A DNA stretch of 64,000 bases from Streptomyces cinnabarinus (lineage in GTDB: Bacteria; Actinomycetota; Actinomycetes; Streptomycetales; Streptomycetaceae), in NCBI RefSeq assembly GCF_027270315.1, contig NZ_CP114413.1, forward strand, positions 3,844,001 to 3,908,000. The letters are read 5' to 3'. This document shows positions 7,976 through 15,806 of the stretch, piece by piece (positions within the stretch are counted from its first letter, which is position 1; each line of letters opens with the position of its first letter). The notes beneath the pieces were generated by a model. The model had not been told where the DNA came from, made no database searches, and was given only the letters and a program-made list of their open reading frames with translations. The position numbers and the translations under genes were made by a program.

Positions 7976-9364
7976 TCAGGAGGCCTTGGCCTTCTCCTCG
8001 GTCTTCGGCGCGGCGGCCTGGGGAGCCGGGGCGGGCTTGGCCGCCTCGTAGAACTCCTCGCGCGGGGACTCCAGCGCGCCGAGCGCCACGACCTCGCGCT
8101 TGAGGAACATGCCGAGGGTCCAGTCGGCGAAGACGCGGATCTTGCGGTTGAAGGTCGGCATCGCCATGCCGTGGTAGCCACGGTGCATGTACCAGGCGAG
8201 ACGGCCCTTGAGCTTGATCTTCACCTTGCCCATGACGATCATCGCGACGCCCTTGTGGAGGCCGAGACCGGCCACCGCACCCTTGTTGGCGTGGCTGTAG
8301 TCCTTCTGCGGGAAGCCCCGCATACCGGAGATCACGTTGTCGCCGAGGACCTTGGCCTGCCGCAGCGCGTGCTGCGCGTTCGGCGGGCACCAGGCGTTCT
8401 CGTTGCCGGCCTTGCGGCCGATGAGGTCCGGGACCTGGGCGTTGTCGCCGGCGGCCCAGATGTAGTCGGTGCCGGTGACCTGGAGGGTCGACTGGCAGTC
8501 GACGTGACCGCGCGGGCCGAGCGGCAGACCGAAGCGGGCGAGAGCCGGGTTCGGCTTCACACCGGCCGTCCACACGATGGTGTTGGAGTCGACCTCAAGG
8601 CCGTTCTTCAGCACGACGTGGCCGTCGACGCAGGAGTCCATGGAGGTCGAGAGGTAGACCTCGACGCCACGGGCCTCCAGGTGCTCCTTGCCGTACTGGC
8701 CGAGCTTGGGGCCGACCTCGGGCAGGATCTTGTCGGCGGCGTCGACGAGGACGAACCGCATGTCCTCGCGGGAGACGCTGGTGTAGTACTTGGCCGCGTC
8801 GCGGGCCATGTCCTCGACCTCACCGATGGTCTCCGCGCCCGCGAAGCCGCCGCCGATGAAGACGAAGGTGAGCGCCTTGCGGCGGATCTCCTCGTCGGTG
8901 GTGGAGTCGGCCTTGTCGAGCTGCTCCAGCACGTGGTTGCGCAGGCCGATGGCCTCCTCGATGCCCTTCATGCCGATGCCCTGCTCGGCGAGGCCGGGGA
9001 TCGGGAAGGTGCGGGAGACCGCGCCCATCGCGATGACCAGGTAGTCGAAGGGCAGCTCGTACGCCTCGCCCACCAGCGGGGCGATCGTGGCGACCTTGCG
9101 GTCCTGGTCGATGGTGGTGACCCGGCCGGTGAGGACCTCCGCCTTGGGCAGCACGCGTCGCAGCGGGACGACGACGTGGCGCGGGGAGATGCTGCCGGCG
9201 GCGGTTTCGGGGAGGAAGGGCTGGTAGGTCATGTACGACCGGGGGTCGACGACCGTGACGGTCGCCTCTCCGTAGCGCATCTGCTTGAGGATGCGCCGAG
9301 CTGCGTACAGGCCTACGTACCCACCGCCTACTACGAGGATCCTGGGACGCTCCGTGGTGCTCAT
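7976..9364 (-). CDS. ndh: Type II NADH dehydrogenase
   Basis: A 462-residue membrane-associated flavoenzyme that transfers electrons from NADH to menaquinone without pumping protons. The N-terminal FAD motif V-V-G-G-G-Y-V-G-L-Y and the central NADH motif F-V-F-I-G-G-G-F-A-G-A-E are both present, as is W-A-A-G-D-N-A near residue 310. The C-terminal amphipathic/hydrophobic stretch before an Ala/Pro-rich tail fits peripheral membrane binding. Gene order with Ppx/GppA, DUF501, divIC and eno is the conserved Streptomyces one. The 442-base upstream region carries a Rex-like site, which would tie expression to the NADH/NAD+ ratio. Confidence 0.92.
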   Translation of the reverse strand: MSTTERPRILVVGGGYVGLYAARRILKQMRYGEATVTVVDPRSYMTYQPFLPETAAGSISPRHVVVPLRRVLPKAEVLTGRVTTIDQDRKVATIAPLVGEAYELPFDYLVIAMGAVSRTFPIPGLAEQGIGMKGIEEAIGLRNHVLEQLDKADSTTDEEIRRKALTFVFIGGGFAGAETIGEVEDMARDAAKYYTSVSREDMRFVLVDAADKILPEVGPKLGQYGKEHLEARGVEVYLSTSMDSCVDGHVVLKNGLEVDSNTIVWTAGVKPNPALARFGLPLGPRGHVDCQSTLQVTGTDYIWAAGDNAQVPDLIGRKAGNENAWCPPNAQHALRQAKVLGDNVISGMRGFPQKDYSHANKGAVAGLGLHKGVAMIVMGKVKIKLKGRLAWYMHRGYHGMAMPTFNRKIRVFADWTLGMFLKREVVALGALESPREEFYEAAKPAPAPQAAAPKTEEKAKAS

Positions 9365-9682
9365 GCCATCGAGTATCCACCCGCCTCAGGGGGGTCGCTC
9401 GTGCGCCCCTTCACAAGCTTGTCCAGGGGGTGTGCTATCCTCCGCGACCCGCGTGATCCAGGTCATGGCGGCGGGGAGTCCCGCGGTGTAGTGCGGGTGG
9501 CTGTCAAGGCCGCGTGAGCTGCCTCTCTGGGCATTCAGAGCCGCCGTGAGCCCCTCGAAACACCCCCGTGCGAACCCGCCCTCCGGAACCCCCCTGCACC
9601 CCTTCTGAACATGTTCAAGGGGGTGTTGAGCCCCCAGAAGGGCCAACCGGACCCTTTCCGTGCAACACCGGGGCCCAATTCC

Positions 9683-9700
9683 TTGTGAAGAACTTCACGA
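9683..9700. promoter_or_regulatory. Rex-like operator
   Basis: TTGTGAA-GAAC-TTCACGA matches the Streptomyces Rex operator pattern TGTGAA-N4-TTCACA at all but the final position. Rex senses NADH/NAD+ and controls respiratory genes, so a site upstream of ndh makes sense. It is 319 bases from the start codon, which is long; either the leader is long or the site acts at a distance. Confidence 0.55.
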
Positions 9701-9721
9701 ACTTTCTCGCCGGAACGCCGA

Positions 9722-9745
9722 CGAGGGGCCCTCAAGGGCCCCTCG
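9722..9745 (-). terminator. Terminator of the Ppx/GppA operon
   Basis: An 11-bp perfect stem (9722-9732 with 9735-9745) with a two-base loop, about 60 bases beyond the stop of the phosphatase gene. Confidence 0.65.
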
Positions 9746-9806
9746 AACGTGCTCAGACGCTACATGACCTGCTCAACCGATGCTACCGAGCGGTAACAAA
9801 GGAGAG

Positions 9807-10748
9807 CTATGCCACCGACCATGCGATGCCGTCGAGGATGTCGTGCTCGCTCACGACGACCTCCTCGGCACCGATCCGCTCCATGATCGCCAGCAGTACG
9901 AGGGCCCCGGCGGCGATCACGTCCACGCGCCCCGGGTGCATGGAGGGCACGGCGGCGCGCTCGGCGTGGGTGGAGCGCAGCAGCCACTCGGTGATCTCAC
10001 GGACCCGGTCGTGGGAGACACGGGAGTGGTGGATCCGGGCGGAGTCGTACTCGGGCAGCTCCTGGGCGATGGCCGACACCGTCGTCACCGACCCGGCGAG
10101 CCCGACCAGGGTGTGCGCCTCGCGCAACGGCACGGTCAGCTCGGCGAGGTCGAGGGCGGCCTCGATGTCCGCCCGCATGGCCGCGACCTGCTCCTCGGTG
10201 GGCGGATCGGAGACGACGCCGTCCCGCACCAGATGCCGCTCGGTCATCCGCACGCACCCGACGTCGACCGAGCGGGCGGCGCGCACATGCTCCTCGCCGA
10301 CGACGAACTCAGTGGATCCCCCGCCGATGTCCACGACGAGATAGGGCTTGGGGAGATGGTCGTGTTCCGCCAGCTCCCTGGTGGCGCCGGTGAAGGAGAA
10401 CTCCGCCTCCTGGTCCCCGCTGATGACCTCGGGCTCGACGCCCAGGATGTCCATCACCCCGCGCACGAAGTCGTCCCGGTTCTCGGCGTCCCGGGAGGCG
10501 GAGGTGGCCACGAACCGCAGCCGCTCCGCGCCGTGCTCCTTGATGATCTCCGCGTACTCCCGGCACGCGGCGAAGGTCCGCTCCAGCGCCTCGGGGGCGA
10601 GCCGCCCGGTGCGGTCGACGCCCTGGCCGAGCCGCACGATGGTCATCCGGCGGTCCAGGTCGACCAGTTCGCCCGTCGCCGGGTCGCAGTCGGCGACAAG
10701 GAGGCGGATGGAGTTCGTACCGCAGTCGATGGCGGCGACCCGGGTCAC
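9807..10748 (-). CDS. Ppx/GppA family phosphatase
   Basis: A 313-residue exopolyphosphatase/guanosine-pentaphosphatase family protein of the actin-like ATPase superfamily. It hydrolyses terminal phosphate from polyphosphate and/or pppGpp; the two activities cannot be told apart by sequence. Motifs seen are A-A-I-D-C-G-T-N-S-I-R-L at the N-terminus and V-V-D-I-G-G-G-S-T-E near residue 140. GTG at 10746-10748 is the start: it overlaps the DUF501 stop as GTGA and follows AGGAGG. Upstream in-frame codons would run into DUF501. It is the last gene of the divIC-DUF501-phosphatase group. Confidence 0.88.
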   Translation of the reverse strand: MTRVAAIDCGTNSIRLLVADCDPATGELVDLDRRMTIVRLGQGVDRTGRLAPEALERTFAACREYAEIIKEHGAERLRFVATSASRDAENRDDFVRGVMDILGVEPEVISGDQEAEFSFTGATRELAEHDHLPKPYLVVDIGGGSTEFVVGEEHVRAARSVDVGCVRMTERHLVRDGVVSDPPTEEQVAAMRADIEAALDLAELTVPLREAHTLVGLAGSVTTVSAIAQELPEYDSARIHHSRVSHDRVREITEWLLRSTHAERAAVPSMHPGRVDVIAAGALVLLAIMERIGAEEVVVSEHDILDGIAWSVA

Positions 10749-11275
10749 CGGCCCTCCTCCTGAACCTGCGTCACACACGCGCCCTTGCGCCACCACTCCG
10801 GCAGCATCGCGAGCGCCTCGTCGCCCAGCGGGTTCACCCCGGGCCCGGCGGCCAGCGAGTGCGCGACCAGGACGTGCAGGCACTTCACCCGGTCAGGCAT
10901 GCCGCCCGCGCTCGGGAAGCCCGTCAGCTCCTCGATCTCGTCCCGGCGCCGGATGTAGTCCTCGTGCGCGGCCCGGTAGGCGGCGGCCAGCTCGGGATCC
11001 GTCTGGAGCCGCTCCGTCATCTCCTTCATGACACCCTCCGCCTCCAGCGTGCCGATGGCGGAGTTCGCCTTGGGGCACGTCAGGTAGTACAGCGTCGGGA
11101 AAGGCGTACCGTCCGGCAGCCGGGGCGCCGTCTCCACCACGTCCGGCTGCCCGCAGGGGCAGCGGTGCGTGATGGCGCGCAGCCCGCGCGGCGGCCGGCC
11201 GAGCTGCTGCTTGAAGGCCTCGACGTCGGCGTCGGTCGGCTCGGTGCGCGGAGTGGAGGGCGGGGGCGTTTCCAT
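10745..11275 (-). CDS. DUF501 domain-containing protein
   Basis: A 176-residue soluble protein of unknown function, conserved next to Ppx/GppA and eno in actinobacteria. It begins with a short Pro/Thr-rich segment. The DUF501 core starts around Q-L-G-R-P-P-R-G and has cysteines in R-C-P-C-G and T-C-P-K, possibly a metal site. Its end overlaps the next start by four bases, indicating coupled translation with the phosphatase. Confidence 0.85.
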   Translation of the reverse strand: METPPPSTPRTEPTDADVEAFKQQLGRPPRGLRAITHRCPCGQPDVVETAPRLPDGTPFPTLYYLTCPKANSAIGTLEAEGVMKEMTERLQTDPELAAAYRAAHEDYIRRRDEIEELTGFPSAGGMPDRVKCLHVLVAHSLAAGPGVNPLGDEALAMLPEWWRKGACVTQVQEEGR

Positions 11276-11342
11276 AACAGCCTTTACAGTCTTTCGTCTC
11301 TGTCCATCGGTCGGCGGCGTACGTCACCGTCGGCGGCCTTCG

Positions 11343-11819
11343 TCAACGGTCGGCGGCGTCGGACTTGTCGACCCCGTCCCAGACGTTGGCGTACCAGGCC
11401 CGGTCGGCCGCGCCGAGATCGGTGCGCGTCTGCTTCGCGGCGTCCGGGTCGATCACCACGAACCCGGTCTCACCCGGCATCACATAGTGCAGCCGCTCCC
11501 GGATCCGCTGCTCCGCGTACGCGTCGTCCTTCCAGCGTGCCTTGAGATCGCGCAGCTCCTCCACCCGCTCCCGGGCCTGCTCCCGCTTGCGTTCCAGATC
11601 GGCGATCTCGGCGCGCTGGGCGACGTACTGCCTTATCGGGTAGGCGAGGGCGACGACCAGGGAGCAGACGACGAGGGCGAGCAGGGCCGCGCGGCCGGTC
11701 AGCCGGGAACGGCGGGCCTGCCGTTTGGTCTGGGAACGGTAGACCCGGGCCGCCGTCTGCTCACCGAGCAACCGGATCCTGGTCGCGGTGGAGAACCGGT
11801 CCCGGTCCTTCACGGCCAT
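11343..11819 (-). CDS. divIC: Septum formation initiator, DivIC/FtsB family
   Basis: A 158-residue bitopic membrane protein of the divisome. It has a basic cytoplasmic N-terminus, one membrane segment around residues 43-60 (A-L-L-A-L-V-V-C-S-L-V-V-A-L-A), then a coiled coil (R-A-E-I-A-D-L-E-R-K-R-E-Q) and a globular end with Y-V-M-P-G-E-T-G. In Streptomyces DivIC acts with FtsL and FtsQ mainly at sporulation septa. ATG at 11817-11819 is preferred over one 14 codons upstream because GGAGG precedes it. Confidence 0.87.
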   Translation of the reverse strand: MAVKDRDRFSTATRIRLLGEQTAARVYRSQTKRQARRSRLTGRAALLALVVCSLVVALAYPIRQYVAQRAEIADLERKREQARERVEELRDLKARWKDDAYAEQRIRERLHYVMPGETGFVVIDPDAAKQTRTDLGAADRAWYANVWDGVDKSDAADR

Positions 11820-11844
11820 GTTCCCGCCTCCCGTTCCACACGCG

Positions 11845-11889
11845 CGTACGTCCCCGCACACGGTACGGGACCGAGTACGGGGACGTACG
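11845..11889 (-). terminator. Hairpin downstream of eno
   Basis: A 12-bp perfect stem (11845-11856 with 11878-11889) with a 21-base loop, 27 bases after the enolase stop. There is no clear T-tract, so read-through into divIC is possible. Confidence 0.5.
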
Positions 11890-11915
11890 TACGACTGGCT
11901 AGGCCCTTACCGGGA

Positions 11916-13196
11916 TCAGCCCTTGAAGCGCGGGAACGCCGAGCGGCCCGCGTACACCGCGGCGTCGTCGAGGATCTCCTCGATGCGCAGCAGCTGGTTG
12001 TACTTGGCGACGCGGTCCGAGCGGGCCGGGGCGCCGGTCTTGATCTGACCGCAGTTCACGGCGACGGCGAGGTCGGCGATGGTGACGTCCTCGGTCTCAC
12101 CGGAGCGGTGGGACATCATGCACTTGAAGCCGTTGCGCTGGGCCATCTCGACGGCGTCCAGGGTCTCGGTCAGCGAGCCGATCTGGTTCACCTTGACGAG
12201 CAGGGCGTTGGCGGAGCCCTCCTCGATGCCGCGGGCGAGACGCTCGGGGTTGGTGACGAAGAGGTCGTCGCCGACGATCTGGACCTTGTCACCGAGCTTG
12301 GCGGTGATGGTGTTCCAGCCGGCCCAGTCGTCCTCGAACAGCGGGTCCTCGATGGAGACGAGCGGGTACGCCTCGACGAGCTCGGCGTAGTACTCCGTCA
12401 TCTCGGCGGCGGAGCGGTCCTTGCCCTCGAAGGTGTAGACGCCGTCCTTGTAGAACTCGGAGGCGGCCACGTCGAGGGCGAGGGCGATCTGCTCGCCGGG
12501 GGTGTAACCGGCCTCCTTGATGGCCTCGATGATGAGGTCCAGGGCGGCGCGGTTGGACTCCAGGTTCGGGGCGAAGCCGCCCTCGTCGCCGAGGCCGGTG
12601 GACAGGCCCTTGGTCTTCAGCACCTTCTTGAGGGTGTGGTAGACCTCGGCGCCCCAGCGCAGGGCCTCGGAGAAGGACTCCGCGCCGATGGGGGCGATCA
12701 TGAACTCCTGGATGTCCACGTTGGAGTCGGCGTGCGAGCCGCCGTTCAGGATGTTCATCATCGGAACGGGCAGCAGGTGCGCGTTCGGGCCGCCCAGGTA
12801 GCGGAAGAGCGGCAGGTCGCTGGCCTCGGAGGCGGCGTGGGCGACGGCGAGGGAGACGCCGAGGATGGCGTTGGCGCCGAGCGAGCCCTTGTTGTCGGTG
12901 GCGTCCAGGTCGAACATCGCCTGGTCGATCAGGCGCTGCTCGGTGGCGTCGTAGCCGACGAGCTCCGGGCCGATCTGCTCGATGACGGCGAGGACGGCCT
13001 TCTCGACACCCTTGCCGAGGTAGCGGTTGGGGTCGCCGTCACGGAGCTCGATGGCCTCGAAGGCACCGGTGGAGGCACCGGACGGAACGGCGGCACGACC
13101 CGTGCTGCCGTCGTCGAGGCCGACCTCGACCTCGACCGTGGGGTTGCCTCGGGAGTCCAGGATTTCCCGGGCTACGACGACGTCGATGGACGGCAC
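11916..13196 (-). CDS. eno: Enolase
   Basis: A 426-residue glycolytic enzyme that interconverts 2-phosphoglycerate and phosphoenolpyruvate and is also a moonlighting component of RNA degradosomes in other bacteria. Family motifs include R-E-I-L-D-S-R-G-N-P-T at the N-terminus, N-I-L-N-G-G-S-H-A near residue 155 and the conserved S-H-R-S-G-E-T-E-D near residue 360. Length matches. GTG at 13194-13196 is chosen: AAGGAG lies six bases upstream and the protein then begins at the usual position, five codons after an in-frame ATG. Confidence 0.95.
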   Translation of the reverse strand: MPSIDVVVAREILDSRGNPTVEVEVGLDDGSTGRAAVPSGASTGAFEAIELRDGDPNRYLGKGVEKAVLAVIEQIGPELVGYDATEQRLIDQAMFDLDATDNKGSLGANAILGVSLAVAHAASEASDLPLFRYLGGPNAHLLPVPMMNILNGGSHADSNVDIQEFMIAPIGAESFSEALRWGAEVYHTLKKVLKTKGLSTGLGDEGGFAPNLESNRAALDLIIEAIKEAGYTPGEQIALALDVAASEFYKDGVYTFEGKDRSAAEMTEYYAELVEAYPLVSIEDPLFEDDWAGWNTITAKLGDKVQIVGDDLFVTNPERLARGIEEGSANALLVKVNQIGSLTETLDAVEMAQRNGFKCMMSHRSGETEDVTIADLAVAVNCGQIKTGAPARSDRVAKYNQLLRIEEILDDAAVYAGRSAFPRFKG

Positions 13197-13256
13197 GAGC
13201 ATCTCCTTCATGGGATGTGACGCTGGAAGTGCGGGGCACTTGAGCCTTGCGACTAG

Positions 13257-13262
13257 AGCCTA
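13257..13262 (-). promoter_or_regulatory. Candidate -10 element of eno
   Basis: TAGGCT on the minus strand lies about 60 bases upstream of the enolase GTG. The hexamer is a good Streptomyces -10 box; the -35 is not clear. Confidence 0.35.
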
Positions 13263-13373
13263 ACCGCCTGAGGGACATCGGCCAGCCGACCGACCGTCCC
13301 GTGGACAAGGACAGACGGTACCCATTGTTTCTCTACGGAACAAAGGAGCGGTGAACTACCGGGAAAAAGAAGA

Positions 13374-13415
13374 CCCCGCCCCGGTGCGTACGGGGGAGAA
13401 CGCACCGGGGCGGGG
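13374..13415 (-). terminator. Intrinsic terminator of the first rpf-like gene
   Basis: A 15-bp perfect GC stem (13374-13388 with 13401-13415) is followed on the minus strand by a T-rich tract containing five Ts. It is a textbook rho-independent terminator 85 bases past the stop. Confidence 0.9.
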
Positions 13416-13499
13416 AGCCCGTGGGGACGGGGGGTGACCCTCACGGGGCCTCCAGTATGGAGGAGGCCGGTATGAGGACCCTGTGGTCCGGCTAAGGGA

Positions 13500-14198
13500 T
13501 TACTTGAGGTGCAGCTGCTGACCGGGGTAGATCAGGTCAGCGTCCTCGACGATGCCCTTGTTCAGCTTGAAGAGCTTCTCCCAGCCGCCCTTGACGTCGT
13601 GCTCCTCGGCGATGGTGCTGAGGGTGTCGCCCTTGACGACCTTGTACTCGCCGTCACCCTTCTTGACCTTCTTGCCGGTCGGGGTGGTCACGGTCTTCTT
13701 GGCCTTCTCGGCCTTGTCGGCCTTCTGAGCCGGACGCTCGGTCGAGCGGGAGGCGGTCTGCTCCTCGGTCGAACGGGTCTCGGTGTTGCTCGTGGTGCCG
13801 CTCCCGGTGGAGCCGCCGGTGTAGGTGGCGCTGGACAGACCGACGCCGCAGGACGGCCAGGCGCCCTTGCCCTGGCCCGCGAGGACCTTCTCGGCGATCT
13901 CGATCTGCTGGGACTTGCTGGCCTGGTCGGCGGTGGAGGCGTACTGCGTGCCGCCGTACGCGGCCCAGGTGGAGGCCGAGAACTGCAGACCGCCGTAGTA
14001 GCCGTTGCCGGTGTTGATGGACCAGTCGCCGCCGGACTCGCACTGGGCGACGGCGTCCCACTCGGAGGCGGTGGCGGCGGAGGCGCTGCCGGCCGCCATC
14101 AGCGGAGCGGCGACGGCGGCGCCGGTGACACCGGCGATCGCGATGGCGCGGGTGGCCTTGGACGGACGACGGTGCTTGCCCTTGCCGGAAAACAGCAT
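13500..14198 (-). CDS. Secreted resuscitation-promoting factor with LysM domain
   Basis: A 232-residue secreted muralytic protein. The signal peptide has a basic start (K-H-R-R-P-S-K) and a hydrophobic A/V/G core ending near A-S-A-A-T at residue 43. The Rpf transglycosylase domain covers about 44-120, with catalytic Glu54 in Q-C-E-S-G-G-D-W and G-N-G-Y-Y-G-G-L-Q-F. A Ser/Thr-rich linker leads to a LysM peptidoglycan-binding domain at 183-232 (V-V-K-G-D-T-L-S-T-I-A). Such enzymes cleave glycan strands to allow spore germination and growth. The c-di-AMP riboswitch directly upstream should control it. Confidence 0.92.
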   Translation of the reverse strand: MLFSGKGKHRRPSKATRAIAIAGVTGAAVAAPLMAAGSASAATASEWDAVAQCESGGDWSINTGNGYYGGLQFSASTWAAYGGTQYASTADQASKSQQIEIAEKVLAGQGKGAWPSCGVGLSSATYTGGSTGSGTTSNTETRSTEEQTASRSTERPAQKADKAEKAKKTVTTPTGKKVKKGDGEYKVVKGDTLSTIAEEHDVKGGWEKLFKLNKGIVEDADLIYPGQQLHLK

Positions 14199-14211
14199 GG
14201 ATCGATCCCCT

Positions 14212-14424
14212 CACCGACGCCTGCGAGGTGAGCTGTCGGGTTCGGGCCGGTTGAGTTGCCCGGCCGCGCAGTCTGTCGAGTGCGCGGCTTCACCCCAAGC
14301 CGGTTCCGGTGTCGAGTCGCCTCAACCTCCGGACCCGGCGCTTACCTTGGGTCCCCCGCTCCTGCCTACGGCGCATGACGCGACGACTGTTCCCGTACGG
14401 CCACCGGCAGGATTCGGCGTGCGG
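14212..14424 (-). promoter_or_regulatory. c-di-AMP (ydaO/yuaA) riboswitch
   Basis: The minus-strand leader holds the conserved blocks of the ydaO class in order: C-GAATCCTG (14408-14416), GGGGGACCCA (14348-14357), CTTGGGGTGAA (14289-14299) and the closing GACAGCTCACCTCGCAGGC segment (14218-14237). Its 3' end lies 14 bases before the rpf-like ATG. In Streptomyces and other actinobacteria this riboswitch sits before rpf cell-wall hydrolase genes and lowers expression when c-di-AMP is high. Assignment rests on the motif order and spacing. Confidence 0.9.
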
Positions 14425-14559
14425 CGGTCGGGGCCCGCTGCTGCGAGCGGTCACGACCGTAGGCAGGCGATCCGGGGAATTTCAAAGACGATCAGGGCTT
14501 CTGAGACTCATCCCACACTTTCACCAAAGCGGACATTCAGGTGCGAAGTGCGACGTGAA
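14425..14559. other. Promoter region upstream of the c-di-AMP riboswitch
   Basis: This unstructured stretch must contain the promoter for the riboswitch leader and any terminator of the upstream rpf-like gene. I cannot assign either with confidence. Confidence 0.35.
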
Positions 14560-15609
14560 CTAGCCCTGGTTTCCGACCGATTCGTCCCCTACTTCAAGGG
14601 TCTGACCGGGAGTGATACGGCTGGGGTCGGCGCCGATGGCCGACCTGTTGTCGGCGTAGAGCCCACGCCATCCGCCGTCGAGGTCAAGGGAGTCGGCGAT
14701 GCTCGCGAGCGTGTCGCCGTTGCGGACGACGTACGAACGCTCCACCCCGCCCTCGTCCGCGGGCTGGCCGCGATGACGGCCGACGCCGGTGTCGATGAGG
14801 GTGGAATCGCCCCCGACCCAGAGGATGTTGCCCGAATTGTCCAGTCCGGATATGCCGGTGAACAGACCGTCGGCCACACCCGAGGGGACACTCCCGGAGG
14901 AGTCGGACGAGCCCTCCGACTCCTCACCCTCGGAAGCCCGCGCCGACTCGGGAGACTTGTCCGACTTGCTCGACTTATCCGACTTACTCGGATTCGCCGA
15001 CTCTGTTGCGTCCTTCGACCCCTTCGACCCCTTCACCCCCTTCGAGTCGCCCGACGCTCCGGGTGACGTGGATGCGCTGGGGTCCGCCTCGGAGTCGGCG
15101 TCCTCGTCGCCCGCGGAGGCGCCGCCACCGACGGTGTCCAGCAGACCGGCCGAACCGGATGAGTTGGATGATTCGGACGAGTCGGTCGAATCGCCGTCCT
15201 CTTCAAGACCCGTGTCGACGCCGACCGAACCGGAGTCGGCGTCGAGGCCGGAGAGCGGGCCGCAGGTCGGCCAGGCGGCGAGCCCCTGGTCGTCGAGGAT
15301 GCGCTCGGCGACGGCTATCTGCTGGGAGCGGCTGGCCTGGTCCGCACTCTCGGCGTACGTCGTGCCGCCGTAGCGTTCCCAGTTCTCCTGGGTGACCTGG
15401 AGGCCGCCGTAGTAGCCGTTGCCGTTGTCCTCGCTCCAGGAGCCGCCGCTCTCGCATTCCGCGACCCTGTCCCAGGTGTTGCCCTCGGCCGCGCTGGCAC
15501 CGGTGGCGCCGAGGAGCGGGATGGCGATGGCGGAGCCGGTCACGCCGGCCGCGACGATGAGAGCCGGGGCCTGGCGGGGGCGACGGTGACGACCGTTCCC
15601 GGAGAGCAT
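14560..15609 (-). CDS. Second secreted Rpf-type transglycosylase with LysM domain
   Basis: A 349-residue secreted protein. The signal peptide covers about residues 1-41, the Rpf domain about 42-120 with catalytic Glu53 in E-C-E-S-G-G-S-W, and a LysM domain about 293-344 (V-V-R-N-G-D-T-L-A-S-I-A). Between them lies a 170-residue linker rich in Ser, Asp, Glu and Lys with repeated S-K-S-D-K units, far longer than in its neighbour at 13500-14198. ATG at 15607-15609 follows an AAAGG site and gives a normal signal peptide; the upstream ATG does not. This and the neighbour look like a tandem duplication whose linkers diverged. No riboswitch is seen upstream. Confidence 0.9.
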   Translation of the reverse strand: MLSGNGRHRRPRQAPALIVAAGVTGSAIAIPLLGATGASAAEGNTWDRVAECESGGSWSEDNGNGYYGGLQVTQENWERYGGTTYAESADQASRSQQIAVAERILDDQGLAAWPTCGPLSGLDADSGSVGVDTGLEEDGDSTDSSESSNSSGSAGLLDTVGGGASAGDEDADSEADPSASTSPGASGDSKGVKGSKGSKDATESANPSKSDKSSKSDKSPESARASEGEESEGSSDSSGSVPSGVADGLFTGISGLDNSGNILWVGGDSTLIDTGVGRHRGQPADEGGVERSYVVRNGDTLASIADSLDLDGGWRGLYADNRSAIGADPSRITPGQTLEVGDESVGNQG

Positions 15610-15697
15610 GCGGGGGCCTTTCGAAGACAGCGGGGAGCGGCGCGGTACCGGTGAGGCGAGGCGCCGCGCTGTCGAGTGAACGTATCGGCAGACGATC

Positions 15698-15732
15698 ACT
15701 TGTCACAAGTTAATGCCGCACAGATCACGTGA
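15698..15732. promoter_or_regulatory. Palindromes upstream of the second rpf-like gene
   Basis: ACTTGT-C-ACAAGT (15698-15710) is a perfect 6+6 inverted repeat and TCACGTGA (15725-15732) an 8-bp palindrome. Both lie 90-125 bases upstream of the start and so are well placed as operators. The binding proteins are unknown. Confidence 0.4.
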
Positions 15733-15806
15733 AGATCACGGACTTGAGGGTGTGTCACGTTTGTGTCGGATACGGCTCGCCTCTGACTTGCTACGCGCTG
15801 GAGTTG

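Larger units (their letters stand above)
9365..9806. other. 442-base regulatory region upstream of ndh
   Basis: No convincing gene is found. It contains a terminator for the Ppx/GppA gene (9722-9745), a Rex-like inverted repeat (9683-9700) and two perfect palindromes: TGAACATGTTCA at 9606-9617 and ACAAGCTTGT at 9413-9422. A small GGGGG/CCCCC hairpin lies at 9619-9635. On the minus strand GATAGC near 9440 could be the ndh -10 box. Confidence 0.5.
13197..13499. other. 303-base gap between the first rpf-like gene and eno
   Basis: It holds the eno promoter/leader and the terminator of the rpf-like gene (13374-13415). GTGGACAA at 13301-13308 is one mismatch from a Streptomyces DnaA box. No gene is seen. 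Confidence 0.5.

Noticed and set aside
4960..8181. Long minus-strand open frame (over 1000 codons)
   Set aside because: It is an artefact of high GC third positions opposite the ABC permease and methyltransferase genes; it has Arg/Pro-rich composition and no domain.
9606..9617. TGAACATGTTCA palindrome as a LexA box
   Set aside because: The core does not fit the actinobacterial LexA consensus, and the neighbours are not SOS genes.
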